DNA of 64,000 nucleotides from Candidatus Peregrinibacteria bacterium GW2011_GWF2_39_17. GTDB taxonomy: Bacteria; Patescibacteriota; Gracilibacteria; UBA1369; UBA12473. The notes beneath the pieces are model-generated. The model was given only the letters and a program-made list of their open reading frames with translations. It searched no databases and was not told the origin of the DNA. The stretch's first letter is position 1; each line of letters opens with the position of its first letter. The stretch spans positions 176,282-240,281 of the forward strand of contig LBWM01000001.1 in the NCBI GenBank assembly GCA_000993615.1, given 5' to 3'. Positions 52,568 through 60,075 of the stretch are shown here, one piece after another. The translations under genes and the position numbers were made by a program.

Positions 52568-52648
52568 ATGTCTCCCCGGGTTTACGATCCAATTATTATT
52601 GGTGGCGGTGTAGCGGGGCTAGCTTGCGCTCGAAAATTAACATCATAG
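52568..52648 (+). pseudogene. Truncated FAD/NAD(P)-binding oxidoreductase, N-terminus only
   Basis: A 26-codon frame MSPRVYDPIIIGGGVAGLAC...KLTS ending in TAG. IIIGGGVAGLACARKL is the first beta strand and GxGxxG helix of a flavoprotein (thioredoxin reductase-, phytoene desaturase- or amine oxidase-like), which should continue for 300-500 residues. Nothing in the other frames downstream continues the fold; the Rel/Spo-like gene begins 72 bases later. This looks like the stump left by a recombination or insertion after GCTCGAAAATTA. Confidence 0.75.
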
Positions 52649-52719
52649 GTTTAGCAAAAAGTATCCTTGCATTTTTGTATTTTTTATGTTTTAATATATC
52701 CTTTTTATCCTTCCTCCTT

Positions 52720-53523
52720 ATGTCGCAGTTAGATTGTGTAATTACATCTTTAAAAGAAAATGATTTTCCTACTCCTACGCCGGAGGAAGTTGCTGAAATT
52801 AGGGCTATGGCCAAAGAAAAAGCAGTTAATCGCAGAAGCGATGAAAGGGTAGAAAGAATTTATGGGCAATTAGCTAAAACACTTAGGGCTGCTTGGGGTA
52901 TACAAGGAGATCATTCATTTGCCTTATACAGAGGTGAGATGGCTAGGGTCCCAGAAGATGATGGGACAGAGTTTAAGGAGATCTCAAGATTAAGAGCTAT
53001 TCATCGGCAACGATTTGCGGACATTAGTGGGGCTTTGGGTAATTTAGACGTTAGAATTGAGGATGGTGGATTAAAATCAGTTGCCCGGGTCCACCTGAAA
53101 GCTGAAGAAAAATTAAGGCTAGGGGAGAAAATAACTTGCTCAGATTTAACTAGAATGAGGGTTGTTACGCCTGATTTAAGAAGTTTGGGCTCGACATACG
53201 TTAGGTTACGGCAATTTTTAAAGGAGGTAGATCTGTTCGTAGTCACTAACAGTATCCACTATAGTGATCTTAGTAAAAGACATGAAACGCCATTTAGGGG
53301 GATTTTAATAAGCTTTTGTGGCTTAAATGAGGAAAATCCTGATGATCAAATCGCCACAGAAATACAGTTTGTAACCCGGCGAATGCGAATGATGTTATCT
53401 TTAAATCATCCCTTTGATGTAAGTAAAGAATTAGCATGGCCAAGTAAGAAAGCTAAGGCTTATGTCCATCGTTTGATGAACATTGCTTCAATCCTTGATT
53501 TACAAGAATACATCCGCTGTTAA
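52720..53523 (+). CDS. Possible RelA/SpoT-like nucleotidyltransferase-fold protein
   Basis: 267 residues from MSQLDCVITSL; the longer upstream frame runs through the gene remnant and is not native. Residues about 115-232 hold the segments GGLKSVARVHLKAEE (compare R-K-S...K), CSDLTRMRVVTPDLRS (compare DxxGxRV), PFRGILISFCG and ATEIQFVTRRMRMMLSLNH (compare EIQIRT...H). This order fits a small alarmone-synthetase-like fold, but residue conservation is weak, so activity is uncertain. It shares the pattern with the 868-residue protein. It adjoins a truncated gene, suggesting it arrived by insertion. Confidence 0.5.
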   Translation: MSQLDCVITSLKENDFPTPTPEEVAEIRAMAKEKAVNRRSDERVERIYGQLAKTLRAAWGIQGDHSFALYRGEMARVPEDDGTEFKEISRLRAIHRQRFADISGALGNLDVRIEDGGLKSVARVHLKAEEKLRLGEKITCSDLTRMRVVTPDLRSLGSTYVRLRQFLKEVDLFVVTNSIHYSDLSKRHETPFRGILISFCGLNEENPDDQIATEIQFVTRRMRMMLSLNHPFDVSKELAWPSKKAKAYVHRLMNIASILDLQEYIRC

Positions 53524-53524
53524 T

Positions 53525-54391
53525 TCACTTCAATCTATCTAGTAATGATTTTACGTCAATTCCCTCAAGTGATTGCTCTACAAGAGTGCCCTTTTTAAGC
53601 TGCGGCAATCCTTCTTCATAAGTAGGTCGCTTTTCTTCATAATAAACGCCAATATTAATTTTCTTTTCCCAGGATTCAGCGGCTTTTAAAGCCGCTAGCT
53701 TATCCGTAACTTTGTGATGATCTTCTCCTTCTCCTAAACGATGAACGCGCTCTTGATACCACTGGTAGGTATTTTTTTTATTAAAAGTAACGCAGGGCTG
53801 CAAAATATCCAAAAAGGCAGTTCCTTTGTGTTGAATCCCACTCATTATCATTTGTGTTAAGTGCTTAATATCACCGGAAAAACTTCTTCCCACCCAGGTA
53901 GCTCCAGCGGAAATCGAAAGACTAATCGGATTAATCGGAGTTTCCAAAACTCCATGCGGAGTGGAAATCGAACAATAACCTTCATCACTGGTCGGGGAGG
54001 TTTGCCCCGTAGTTAGTCCGTAGACTTGGTTATTCTCCACAATATACAGAAGATCATAATTACGTCTCATTAGATGAGTAAAATGTCCAAGTCCAATGCC
54101 GTAACTGTCACCATCTCCACCAATAATAATTACTGTTAATTTGTGATTTGCCAGTTTTATACCACTGGCTACAGGAGCAGGTCTTCCATGTAAAGTGTGC
54201 AAACCAAAAGTGCGAACCCAGTGCGGCATTTTTGAGCCACAGCCAATTCCGGAAACTAAGACATAATTTTCTTGAGGAATATCAAGTTGGGTCATGGCTT
54301 GTTTAATGGCCATCCAAATGCCATAATCACCACATCCCGGGCACCAGGTCGGGAATTGTTTACTTTGCAGTTGTTTGAGCTCAATAGGCAT
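53525..54391 (-). CDS. korB: 2-oxoacid:ferredoxin oxidoreductase, beta subunit
   Basis: A 288-residue TPP-binding subunit. FPTWCPGCGDYGIW and GIGCGSKMP hold three of the 4Fe-4S Cys and QPCVTFN the fourth; IIGGDGDSYGIGLGHF...VENNQVYGLT is the TPP/Mg motif. With KorA it oxidises a 2-oxoacid (probably 2-oxoglutarate or pyruvate) to the CoA thioester and reduces ferredoxin. It is separated from korA by a rhodanese gene. Confidence 0.93.
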   Translation of the reverse strand: MPIELKQLQSKQFPTWCPGCGDYGIWMAIKQAMTQLDIPQENYVLVSGIGCGSKMPHWVRTFGLHTLHGRPAPVASGIKLANHKLTVIIIGGDGDSYGIGLGHFTHLMRRNYDLLYIVENNQVYGLTTGQTSPTSDEGYCSISTPHGVLETPINPISLSISAGATWVGRSFSGDIKHLTQMIMSGIQHKGTAFLDILQPCVTFNKKNTYQWYQERVHRLGEGEDHHKVTDKLAALKAAESWEKKINIGVYYEEKRPTYEEGLPQLKKGTLVEQSLEGIDVKSLLDRLK

Positions 54392-54397
54392 AAAAAA

Positions 54398-54730
54398 TTA
54401 TTCGTTAAGTGGATATCCTAAGTTTATCCATTCTTGCAGGCCATTTTCGTAATCGCTTATATGCCGATAACCTAGATTGGCTAATTTTTTACAGAATTTA
54501 ACGCTTTTTTGGCAATCGTGATCCGCGCAATAAATTACAATTGGTTTTGATTTATCCGGTATTTGGTTGTCTACCATTTCTGTAAAGTTTATCGAATTTA
54601 GGGGAATATTAATTGCACCAGGAAGATGATTTTTCATGAATAATGCCGGTGCGCGAACATCGACAATCACAAAATCATCATTGCGATCAATCATGGCTTT
54701 AATTTCATTGTGATGAATAGTGTTGAACAT
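54398..54730 (-). CDS. Rhodanese-domain protein
   Basis: A 110-residue single rhodanese domain: FVIVDVRAPALFMKNHLPGAINIPL and the active loop VIYCADHDCQKS. The loop Cys is present, but the usual CxxGxR pattern is changed to CADHDC, adding a second Cys. It may carry persulfide sulfur. It lies inside the korA-korB unit, seven bases before korB, so a link to iron-sulfur cluster supply or CoA-thioester chemistry is possible. Confidence 0.85.
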   Translation of the reverse strand: MFNTIHHNEIKAMIDRNDDFVIVDVRAPALFMKNHLPGAINIPLNSINFTEMVDNQIPDKSKPIVIYCADHDCQKSVKFCKKLANLGYRHISDYENGLQEWINLGYPLNE

Positions 54731-54760
54731 AGTTTTAGAAGGAGTTAATAAATTTTAATG

Positions 54761-54812
54761 CTTTTTTAATATTCTGTTAGAATCTTGTCCCTCTCTGGGA
54801 GGGTGGGGATTG
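54761..54812 (+). repeat. Possible degenerate copy of the intergenic element
   Basis: Between korA and the rhodanese gene, oriented against them, CTGTTAGAAT (extended -10-like) is followed by GTCCCTCTCTGGGAGGGTGGGG, with CCCTC/GAGGG arms. The architecture and the position inside a minus-strand operon match copies 2 and 3, but the sequence itself is only loosely similar. Confidence 0.35.
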
Positions 54813-54819
54813 GTAAAAA

Positions 54820-56574
54820 TTAAGTTAACAGTGATTTTACCTTCTCATAAATTTCCTCCGGGTAAAATGGACGGCCATCCCATTTTAGTAATTGGTAATC
54901 CGGTTCCATTAAAGTATGTTGGCGAATTATTTGCCCCAGTTGGGCTGTATAATTACCTTCAATAAGTAATGTTTTTTTAGCCTTAGTTAAAAAAGATTTT
55001 ATGGCTCTGGTTGGGAAAGGATGAAGAAAAATAGGGTGAATAAAATTAATTGCAACGCCTTCTTCTTCTAACCAACGCATGGCTTCTAAAATTGGTCCCT
55101 TGGTAGATCCCCAAGCAATCAACGAAATAGTGGCTTTTTCTTGGCCGTAAATCACAGGGTCAGGTAGCTCAATAGCTAGTGTCTCTAGCTTTCGAAGTCT
55201 CTTGGCGTGAATTTTAGCCCTTATTTCACTTGACTCATCAATGTCACCCAATTCATCGTGTTCATTGCTGTTAGCAATGTAACGCGCGTTTTTCATCCCG
55301 GGTAAGGATCGCGGCGAAACACCAGAAGTTGTAATTTGATAGCGAGGATAATCTTCGGTTATCCCTTCTCGGTTTTTAAGTTCGGCTTCGGTTACAACCG
55401 GGCCACGGTCAATGTTGATTTTGCAATCGTCAAAATTTGGGGCCGAATATAAACCTTCGGATAAATATTTATCCGATACTACCAACACCGGCAAATGATA
55501 TCTTTCGGCAAAATTAAAGGCGTGTTGGATATAAAGATAGGCTTCTTTAACATCTCCAGGTGCGATGATCATTTTGGGAAATTCATCATGGCCAGAGTGC
55601 AACAAAAACTGCAAATCAGCTTGCCCTGTCCAAGTGGGTAGGCCAGTGGCTGGGCCAGGTCTTTGCCCTTCAATTACGACGAGCGGTACCTCAATCATTC
55701 CAGCCAGGGAAAGAGCTTCGTTCATTAAGGCAAATCCACCACCTGAAGTCGCTACTAGTGCCCTAATTCCGGTATAGCCTGCCCCAATTGCATATAGGAT
55801 AGCGGCCAATTCATCTTCTGGTTGCTTAACCACAATGTTCATTTCTTCTTCATGCTTGGCAAAAATAGTGAGCATGCTAGAAACAGGCGTCATGGGATAG
55901 GCGCAATAAAATTTACAACCCGCAGCCATCGCGCCATAAGATAGTGCTTCATTTCCGGAAAGCAAAATTTGCGCTTCTTTGTTTTCTGGCAGGGCAATTT
56001 TATGAGGGAATTGCGAAACTTCAAAGTTATTTTTTATATAATTATAACCGTTTTTGGCCATGGCTACATTTAGATTTATTATTTTTTCATTTTTGTGCTT
56101 GAATTGTTTACAGATGAGATCTTTAAGATGATTAAAGGGATAGTCAAAAAGAGCCAAGGAAGCTCCTAGCGCTACAGTATTTCTCATTATTTCAATTCCT
56201 TCGTGATCCTTAACGATTTTCATTAAAGGCACAGGGAAAAGCATTAAGTTTTCCTTCCCTAAATTAGGGATATCAATAGGAAAATCTTCCGGATCAAAAA
56301 TAATGCCGCCATTTTTAGACATGTTTTCATAATGCAAAGCAAAAGTTTCTTTATTTAGGCATACCAAGAGATCAATTCTTTTTATTTGAGAGAAAAGTGG
56401 TTCATCGCTAACTCTAATATGGTAACTGTTATGTCCGCCCCGAATTAGGGAAGGGTATTCCAGGTAGGCAAAAACATTTAATCCTCCTCTGGTAAAACAT
56501 CTTGAAAACATTTCCCCCGAGGCATTAATTCCATATCCGGCCGGCCCACCCACCATCCAGGTAATTTCAGCCAT
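54820..56574 (-). CDS. korA: 2-oxoacid:ferredoxin oxidoreductase, fused gamma-alpha subunit
   Basis: 584 residues. The gamma domain (about 1-185; WMVGGPAGYGINASGEMFSR, PSLIRGGHNSYHIRV) is fused to the alpha domain (from about 205; LLSGNEALSYGAMAAGCKFYCAYPMTPVSS), then domain II/III (LIAWGSTKGPILEAM, IEGNYTAQLGQII). The fused form is typical of many bacteria and archaea. It works with KorB and an external ferredoxin. A G/C-hairpin element separates it from the following rhodanese gene, which may tune downstream expression. Confidence 0.94.
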   Translation of the reverse strand: MAEITWMVGGPAGYGINASGEMFSRCFTRGGLNVFAYLEYPSLIRGGHNSYHIRVSDEPLFSQIKRIDLLVCLNKETFALHYENMSKNGGIIFDPEDFPIDIPNLGKENLMLFPVPLMKIVKDHEGIEIMRNTVALGASLALFDYPFNHLKDLICKQFKHKNEKIINLNVAMAKNGYNYIKNNFEVSQFPHKIALPENKEAQILLSGNEALSYGAMAAGCKFYCAYPMTPVSSMLTIFAKHEEEMNIVVKQPEDELAAILYAIGAGYTGIRALVATSGGGFALMNEALSLAGMIEVPLVVIEGQRPGPATGLPTWTGQADLQFLLHSGHDEFPKMIIAPGDVKEAYLYIQHAFNFAERYHLPVLVVSDKYLSEGLYSAPNFDDCKINIDRGPVVTEAELKNREGITEDYPRYQITTSGVSPRSLPGMKNARYIANSNEHDELGDIDESSEIRAKIHAKRLRKLETLAIELPDPVIYGQEKATISLIAWGSTKGPILEAMRWLEEEGVAINFIHPIFLHPFPTRAIKSFLTKAKKTLLIEGNYTAQLGQIIRQHTLMEPDYQLLKWDGRPFYPEEIYEKVKSLLT

Positions 56575-56612
56575 AGTTAGATAAAATAAATAGGTTTTGA
56601 ATTTACAGTTTT

Positions 56613-57221
56613 TTACTCTCCAATTACCACTTTACCGCTTTGGATCCAGCGAATCACTTCCGGATACCATTTTTTTTCAAGAGTTTGGACTTTTTCTTTT
56701 AAGGTATCAGCGGTGTCAGCGGGGTCAACTACACATTCGGCTTGCTGAATTATCGGTCCGGTATCACAGCCATTATCAACAAAGTGAATAGTCATGCCAG
56801 TTACCTTGTCTCCATTGGCTAGTACGGTTTCGTGGACATTTTTATCACATGCTCCTTTGCCTCCATATTTAGGTAACAAGGAAGGATGAACATTGATAAT
56901 ACGGTTTGGATAATGCTCTACAAATATGGGACTTAAAAATCGCATAAAGCCAACTAGTACAATTAAATCGACGCATTTGCTATCTAAAATTTTAATCATT
57001 TCTTGATCAAAAGTTTCTCGTTTTTTGCCTTTTGGATCAATGAAGATAGCGTCAAATCCTTGGTCTTTCGCTCTCTGTAAGGCATAGCAATTTTGTTGAT
57101 CGCTTAAAACTACAGCTAGTTCAATCCCGGGCATCTTTTTAGCCTTTAATTCATCAATAATAGCTTGTAAATCAGTACCTCTAGTAGAGGCTAAGACCGC
57201 GATACGAAACATTTTTTTCAT
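56613..57221 (-). CDS. purN: Phosphoribosylglycinamide formyltransferase
   Basis: A 202-residue folate-dependent GAR formylase. RIAVLASTRGTDLQAIID (usually SGxGSN), VLVGFMRFLSPIFVEHYPNRIINVHPSLLPKYGG with the catalytic Asn-His, and VTGMTIHFVDNGCDTGPII with the catalytic Asp are present. The TRGTD variant of the phosphate loop is unusual. It lies 38 bases upstream of korA. A palindrome CCCTAGAATTAGGG lies about 20 bases before the start. Confidence 0.93.
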   Translation of the reverse strand: MKKMFRIAVLASTRGTDLQAIIDELKAKKMPGIELAVVLSDQQNCYALQRAKDQGFDAIFIDPKGKKRETFDQEMIKILDSKCVDLIVLVGFMRFLSPIFVEHYPNRIINVHPSLLPKYGGKGACDKNVHETVLANGDKVTGMTIHFVDNGCDTGPIIQQAECVVDPADTADTLKEKVQTLEKKWYPEVIRWIQSGKVVIGE

Positions 57222-57277
57222 ATACTATAGTATAGCGAAAAATCCCTAGAATTAGGGAAACTAAAGTGTATTAAGCA

Positions 57278-57306
57278 TTGACTTAATATGAAAAATAATT
57301 TACAAT
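57278..57306 (+). promoter_or_regulatory. Consensus-like promoter of a short transcription unit
   Basis: TTGACT (57278-57283), exactly 17 bases, then TACAAT (57301-57306). The predicted start is near 57313 and the hairpin at 57464 would end it about 165 bases later. Confidence 0.55.
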
Positions 57307-57343
57307 TTAATGATCAGCGATAATTCCTCAGCCCTTTGACAAT

Positions 57344-57445
57344 ATGCCCTCAACATATCTTTTTTCTAGGGATGCTCTGCAATTTTTTGCCTGGCGGTCT
57401 CTAGGATTTTTTACTGAAATGATAGCAATGCTGGAAAAGACCTGA
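57344..57445 (+). CDS. Possible 33-residue peptide or part of a small RNA
   Basis: A small frame MPSTYLFSRDALQFFAWRSL continuing to EMIAMLEKT, with one hydrophobic/aromatic helix-like segment. It sits between a good promoter (57278-57306) and a terminator-like hairpin (57464-57480), so a discrete transcript of about 165 bases is likely. Whether the product is the peptide or a noncoding RNA cannot be told; I see no match to 6S, SRP or tmRNA. Confidence 0.35.
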   Translation: MPSTYLFSRDALQFFAWRSLGFFTEMIAMLEKT

Positions 57446-57463
57446 ATGATAAAATATATACTT

Positions 57464-57480
57464 TCCCCTTTGGGGATTTT
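57464..57480 (+). terminator. Terminator-like hairpin
   Basis: TCCCCTTTGGGGA (57464-57476) with a three-base loop and TTTT after it; short but G/C-rich in an AT-rich gap. A second small palindrome, CTCTTAAGAG, and TTTTT follow within 30 bases. Confidence 0.5.
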
Positions 57481-57568
57481 GCTCTTAAGAGGCGTTTTTA
57501 AAATAATGCGCTAAAGCAAAATTTCTAAAGTAGTGAAGTGTAACCACTAATTTTTAAATTTGCCAAAA

Positions 57569-58153
57569 ATGAAAAACAAAACTCTTTTAATTTTTCTTGT
57601 CGGCGCTCTCTTAATTGCTAATGTCGCTTTAATGAGTATGGCCTACGCTAGTAGTCCTTCCTCTACAACTGGCGAGGTTGGGGTCACTAGAGGCGGGCTT
57701 TCAATTAATAGTGTCCCAACTAGTGAGAATTTTGGTTCAGTATCAGTTAGTACTGTTGACCAGCTAATTCCTCATTATGTTTTTAGTAGCCCCGTGGAAT
57801 TTCAAGACACTAGAGATACAGGTGGTAACTATAGCTTAACTGTTACCGCTACTAATTTTGTCGATGGGGCTAAAGTTATCGGCTTAGAAAATCTTTCCAT
57901 GGTAGCTAATTCTTTAGATGATGCCTCTGGAGGTGTTACGGATTGTTCTGCTGGATTTGCAGCACTTGAAACGCCAACCGCCTTTCAAGACACTGATGCC
58001 AATGGGGAATCAGATGCTGAAGTCTTAGTTAGTACGGATGGAACTCAAGACGCAATTACTCATTGCTCGGTCACTCCTGCGATTGACCTTGTTATCCCTG
58101 CTTATACTTCTGCTGGTAATTATCAATCAACCATTGTTTTTACAATTACTTAG
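57569..58153 (+). CDS. Secreted WxL-like surface protein
   Basis: 194 residues from MKNKTLLIFLVGALLIANVA, a Sec signal peptide cleaved at about AYA/SS. The mature part is beta-rich: GGLSINSVPTSENFG, YSLTVTATNF, and a C-terminal LVIPAYTSAGNYQSTIVFTIT strand pattern like the end of WxL domains. Two Cys (VTDCS, THCSVT) may form a disulfide. The WxL tryptophan motif itself is not seen, so this is WxL-like. A paralogue ends the locus at 61471-62079. It likely binds peptidoglycan or the DUF916 partners. Confidence 0.65.
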   Translation: MKNKTLLIFLVGALLIANVALMSMAYASSPSSTTGEVGVTRGGLSINSVPTSENFGSVSVSTVDQLIPHYVFSSPVEFQDTRDTGGNYSLTVTATNFVDGAKVIGLENLSMVANSLDDASGGVTDCSAGFAALETPTAFQDTDANGESDAEVLVSTDGTQDAITHCSVTPAIDLVIPAYTSAGNYQSTIVFTIT

Positions 58154-58261
58154 AATTATGCAAGCTTTGAAATTGAAAATTGACAGGTGTCGTTGATCCC
58201 GAGGGCATATTGTTCAAATAGTTACAAAGTTTAATTGCCTCAATAATAAACCCAAGCACTC

Positions 58262-58555
58262 ATGCTTAAAATATTTTTTGTTTCCATTACTGGAGCTTTA
58301 AGTTGCCTTCTTGTTTTATTGGTTTTAGATGCAGTTTTTTATGCAAATGCCGCTAATTTTGAAACTAGTTTGTGGGATCTTAATTCTTTAAAACTAACCT
58401 CGGCTCCAGATTTGCCATTAGAATATGATCTTACTTTTCAACCATTAAATGGTAGTGATGATTTTCCTTTAATTATGGATCGTTATGGTAGGGTAATTTC
58501 TTCCGATGATGAACTTAAATTAACTAAGGAGGAAATTAACGAATTCGCATTTTAG
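58262..58555 (+). CDS. Small exported protein of the WxL-like locus
   Basis: 97 residues. A long N-terminal hydrophobic segment (MLKIFFVSITGALSCLLVLLVLDAVFYANA) works as a signal or anchor. The short mature part ends in an acidic helix (DDELKLTKEEINEFAF). I recognise no family. It lies between the WxL-like gene and the first DUF916-like gene and is followed by a hairpin, so it may be an accessory part of the same complex. Confidence 0.55.
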   Translation: MLKIFFVSITGALSCLLVLLVLDAVFYANAANFETSLWDLNSLKLTSAPDLPLEYDLTFQPLNGSDDFPLIMDRYGRVISSDDELKLTKEEINEFAF

Positions 58556-58582
58556 AAGGGCTTTTAATAGGCGTGCCCTTTT
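58556..58582 (+). terminator. Weak terminator-like hairpin
   Basis: AAGGGC (58556-58561) pairs with GCCCTT (58575-58580) across a 13-base loop, followed by a short T-run. It may act as a partial terminator before the first DUF916-like gene. Confidence 0.45.
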
Positions 58583-58609
58583 GGTCTATAAAATTTAAAA
58601 AAACAAATA

Positions 58610-59971
58610 GTGTTTCCACAAAATAGTCTCAATAAATTAGAAAGGATTCGAAAAATAATTTTCATCTTAGGGATAGCTCTAATTTTAGGTAGTAGGTGGG
58701 TTGTTTTACCGGCCGGAGCCCAAGAAAAAATGTTTATCATGCCTATTGATCCAGCGCAAAGCTGGTTTGTTTATAATTTGGATCCAGGTAAGGTGCTTAA
58801 TGATAAAGTCTTGATTACCAATAATAGTGATAAGATTCAGAAGGTTAAAATTATTCCTGTTGATGCGGAAGCTACTTCCAGCGGGCTATTTGCCCTAAAA
58901 AGCAAGCAATCAGCTCAAATTGGTGTTGGGGGATGGATTACCATCAATGACCCAATCTTTAGTTTAGGGCCCAAAGAACATAAAACCTGCCTTTTTACGA
59001 TCAATATTCCCAAAGATACTCCTCCTGGTGATTATGCCGGAGGGTTAATTGTAATTCCTTACGACGATGAGGTTAATGTCGAGGATACCAGTAAAAAGGG
59101 AACTGGAATTTCAACTGTTATCAATGTTGGGGTGAGAGTTTATGTTAACGTTTCTGGTCAGGTAAATATTGATTTTAAGTGGGATGATTTTAGCCAACAA
59201 TTTAACGACAAAGATCAATCTTTGTTTATGTTTAATTTTAGTAATAATGGAAATGTGGCTATCGAAGCCAAGGGAGAGATGCAACTGCAAAGCCTGTTTT
59301 TCAAACCAACAAGTATCCCTATTGATTTGGGGGTAGTTTATTCTGGTAAATCTACTAATCCTAAAGTAACCTGGAAAAGTCCTTTTCCTTTTGGACGAGT
59401 AACGGCGACAACTTCAATTCATTACACGAGGGCAAATGTTTTTGGAGCACTAGAAGACAATAGTGATCAAGGGGGAGACTTAGAAAAAATACTTTCTTTT
59501 TGGATTATCCCATACAAAGAAGTAGGTGTTAGTTTCTTGGTTTTCTTTATGATATTCGGAATTTTAGCCTATCGCTATCAACGCTCTATGGCTTTACTTA
59601 AGAATTGTAAGCCATATATTTCACCAATTGAGGAAAGTATTACCAGTATTGCGCAAAAATACGGAATAAGCTGGAAAGTACTTGCTAAAATCAATAAAAT
59701 AAAATTCCCCTTTATTGTTCATGAAAATCAGTCTATACTTATCCCGTTTGTCAACAATACATCTAATAATGCGGTTGCTAATTTACAAAATAAATCAGTT
59801 ATTCAGTCGCAATCAAATCCCATTCCTGCTCCATCGAAAGAAATCCCTGTTACTTTATCTGTTATTCCACCCTCTATACCCTCAGCTCCCAGTATTGCGC
59901 CAAATCCTTCGTCCATTTCGCCTAATTCTACAATACCAGGAGAATCTTCCGGTAGTAGTCAGGCAAGCTAA
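58610..59971 (+). CDS. DUF916-like (WxL-interacting) surface protein with C-terminal LysM-like segment
   Basis: 453 residues starting with GTG (no ATG precedes the hydrophobic signal-anchor, about 15-35). DUF916-like fold: FIMPIDPAQSWFVYNLDPG, LNDKVLITNNSDKIQKVKI, PVDAEATSSGLF, LGPKEHK, TPPGDYAGGLIVIP. A second membrane helix at about 303-322 (VGVSFLVFFMIFGILAYRYQ) is followed by a LysM-like segment (SITSIAQKYGISWKVLAKINK, IVHENQSILIP) and a Pro/Ser-rich tail. In the simple topology the LysM-like part is cytoplasmic, which is odd for a wall-binding module. Confidence 0.75.
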   Translation: MFPQNSLNKLERIRKIIFILGIALILGSRWVVLPAGAQEKMFIMPIDPAQSWFVYNLDPGKVLNDKVLITNNSDKIQKVKIIPVDAEATSSGLFALKSKQSAQIGVGGWITINDPIFSLGPKEHKTCLFTINIPKDTPPGDYAGGLIVIPYDDEVNVEDTSKKGTGISTVINVGVRVYVNVSGQVNIDFKWDDFSQQFNDKDQSLFMFNFSNNGNVAIEAKGEMQLQSLFFKPTSIPIDLGVVYSGKSTNPKVTWKSPFPFGRVTATTSIHYTRANVFGALEDNSDQGGDLEKILSFWIIPYKEVGVSFLVFFMIFGILAYRYQRSMALLKNCKPYISPIEESITSIAQKYGISWKVLAKINKIKFPFIVHENQSILIPFVNNTSNNAVANLQNKSVIQSQSNPIPAPSKEIPVTLSVIPPSIPSAPSIAPNPSSISPNSTIPGESSGSSQAS

Positions 59972-60020
59972 TAATGGTCAGTTTTTAGCAATTAAAAATT
60001 CAAGAGAAGAAAGGATATTA

Positions 60021-60046
60021 CTTCGCCATCCGAAGCTAATTTTTTG
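60021..60046 (+). terminator. Terminator-like hairpin after the first DUF916-like gene
   Basis: CTTCG (60021-60025) and CGAAG (60031-60035) with a five-base loop, then CTAATTTTTT. It lies in the 104-base gap before the second DUF916-like gene. Confidence 0.5.
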
Positions 60047-60075
60047 ATCTATTTCTTTGCCTAAATTTTAAAAAC

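Noticed and set aside
52528..52719. Hydrophobic N-terminal extension of the Rel/Spo-like protein
   Set aside because: It reads through DJ-1's end and the flavoprotein remnant in another frame; the ATG at 52720 is the natural start.
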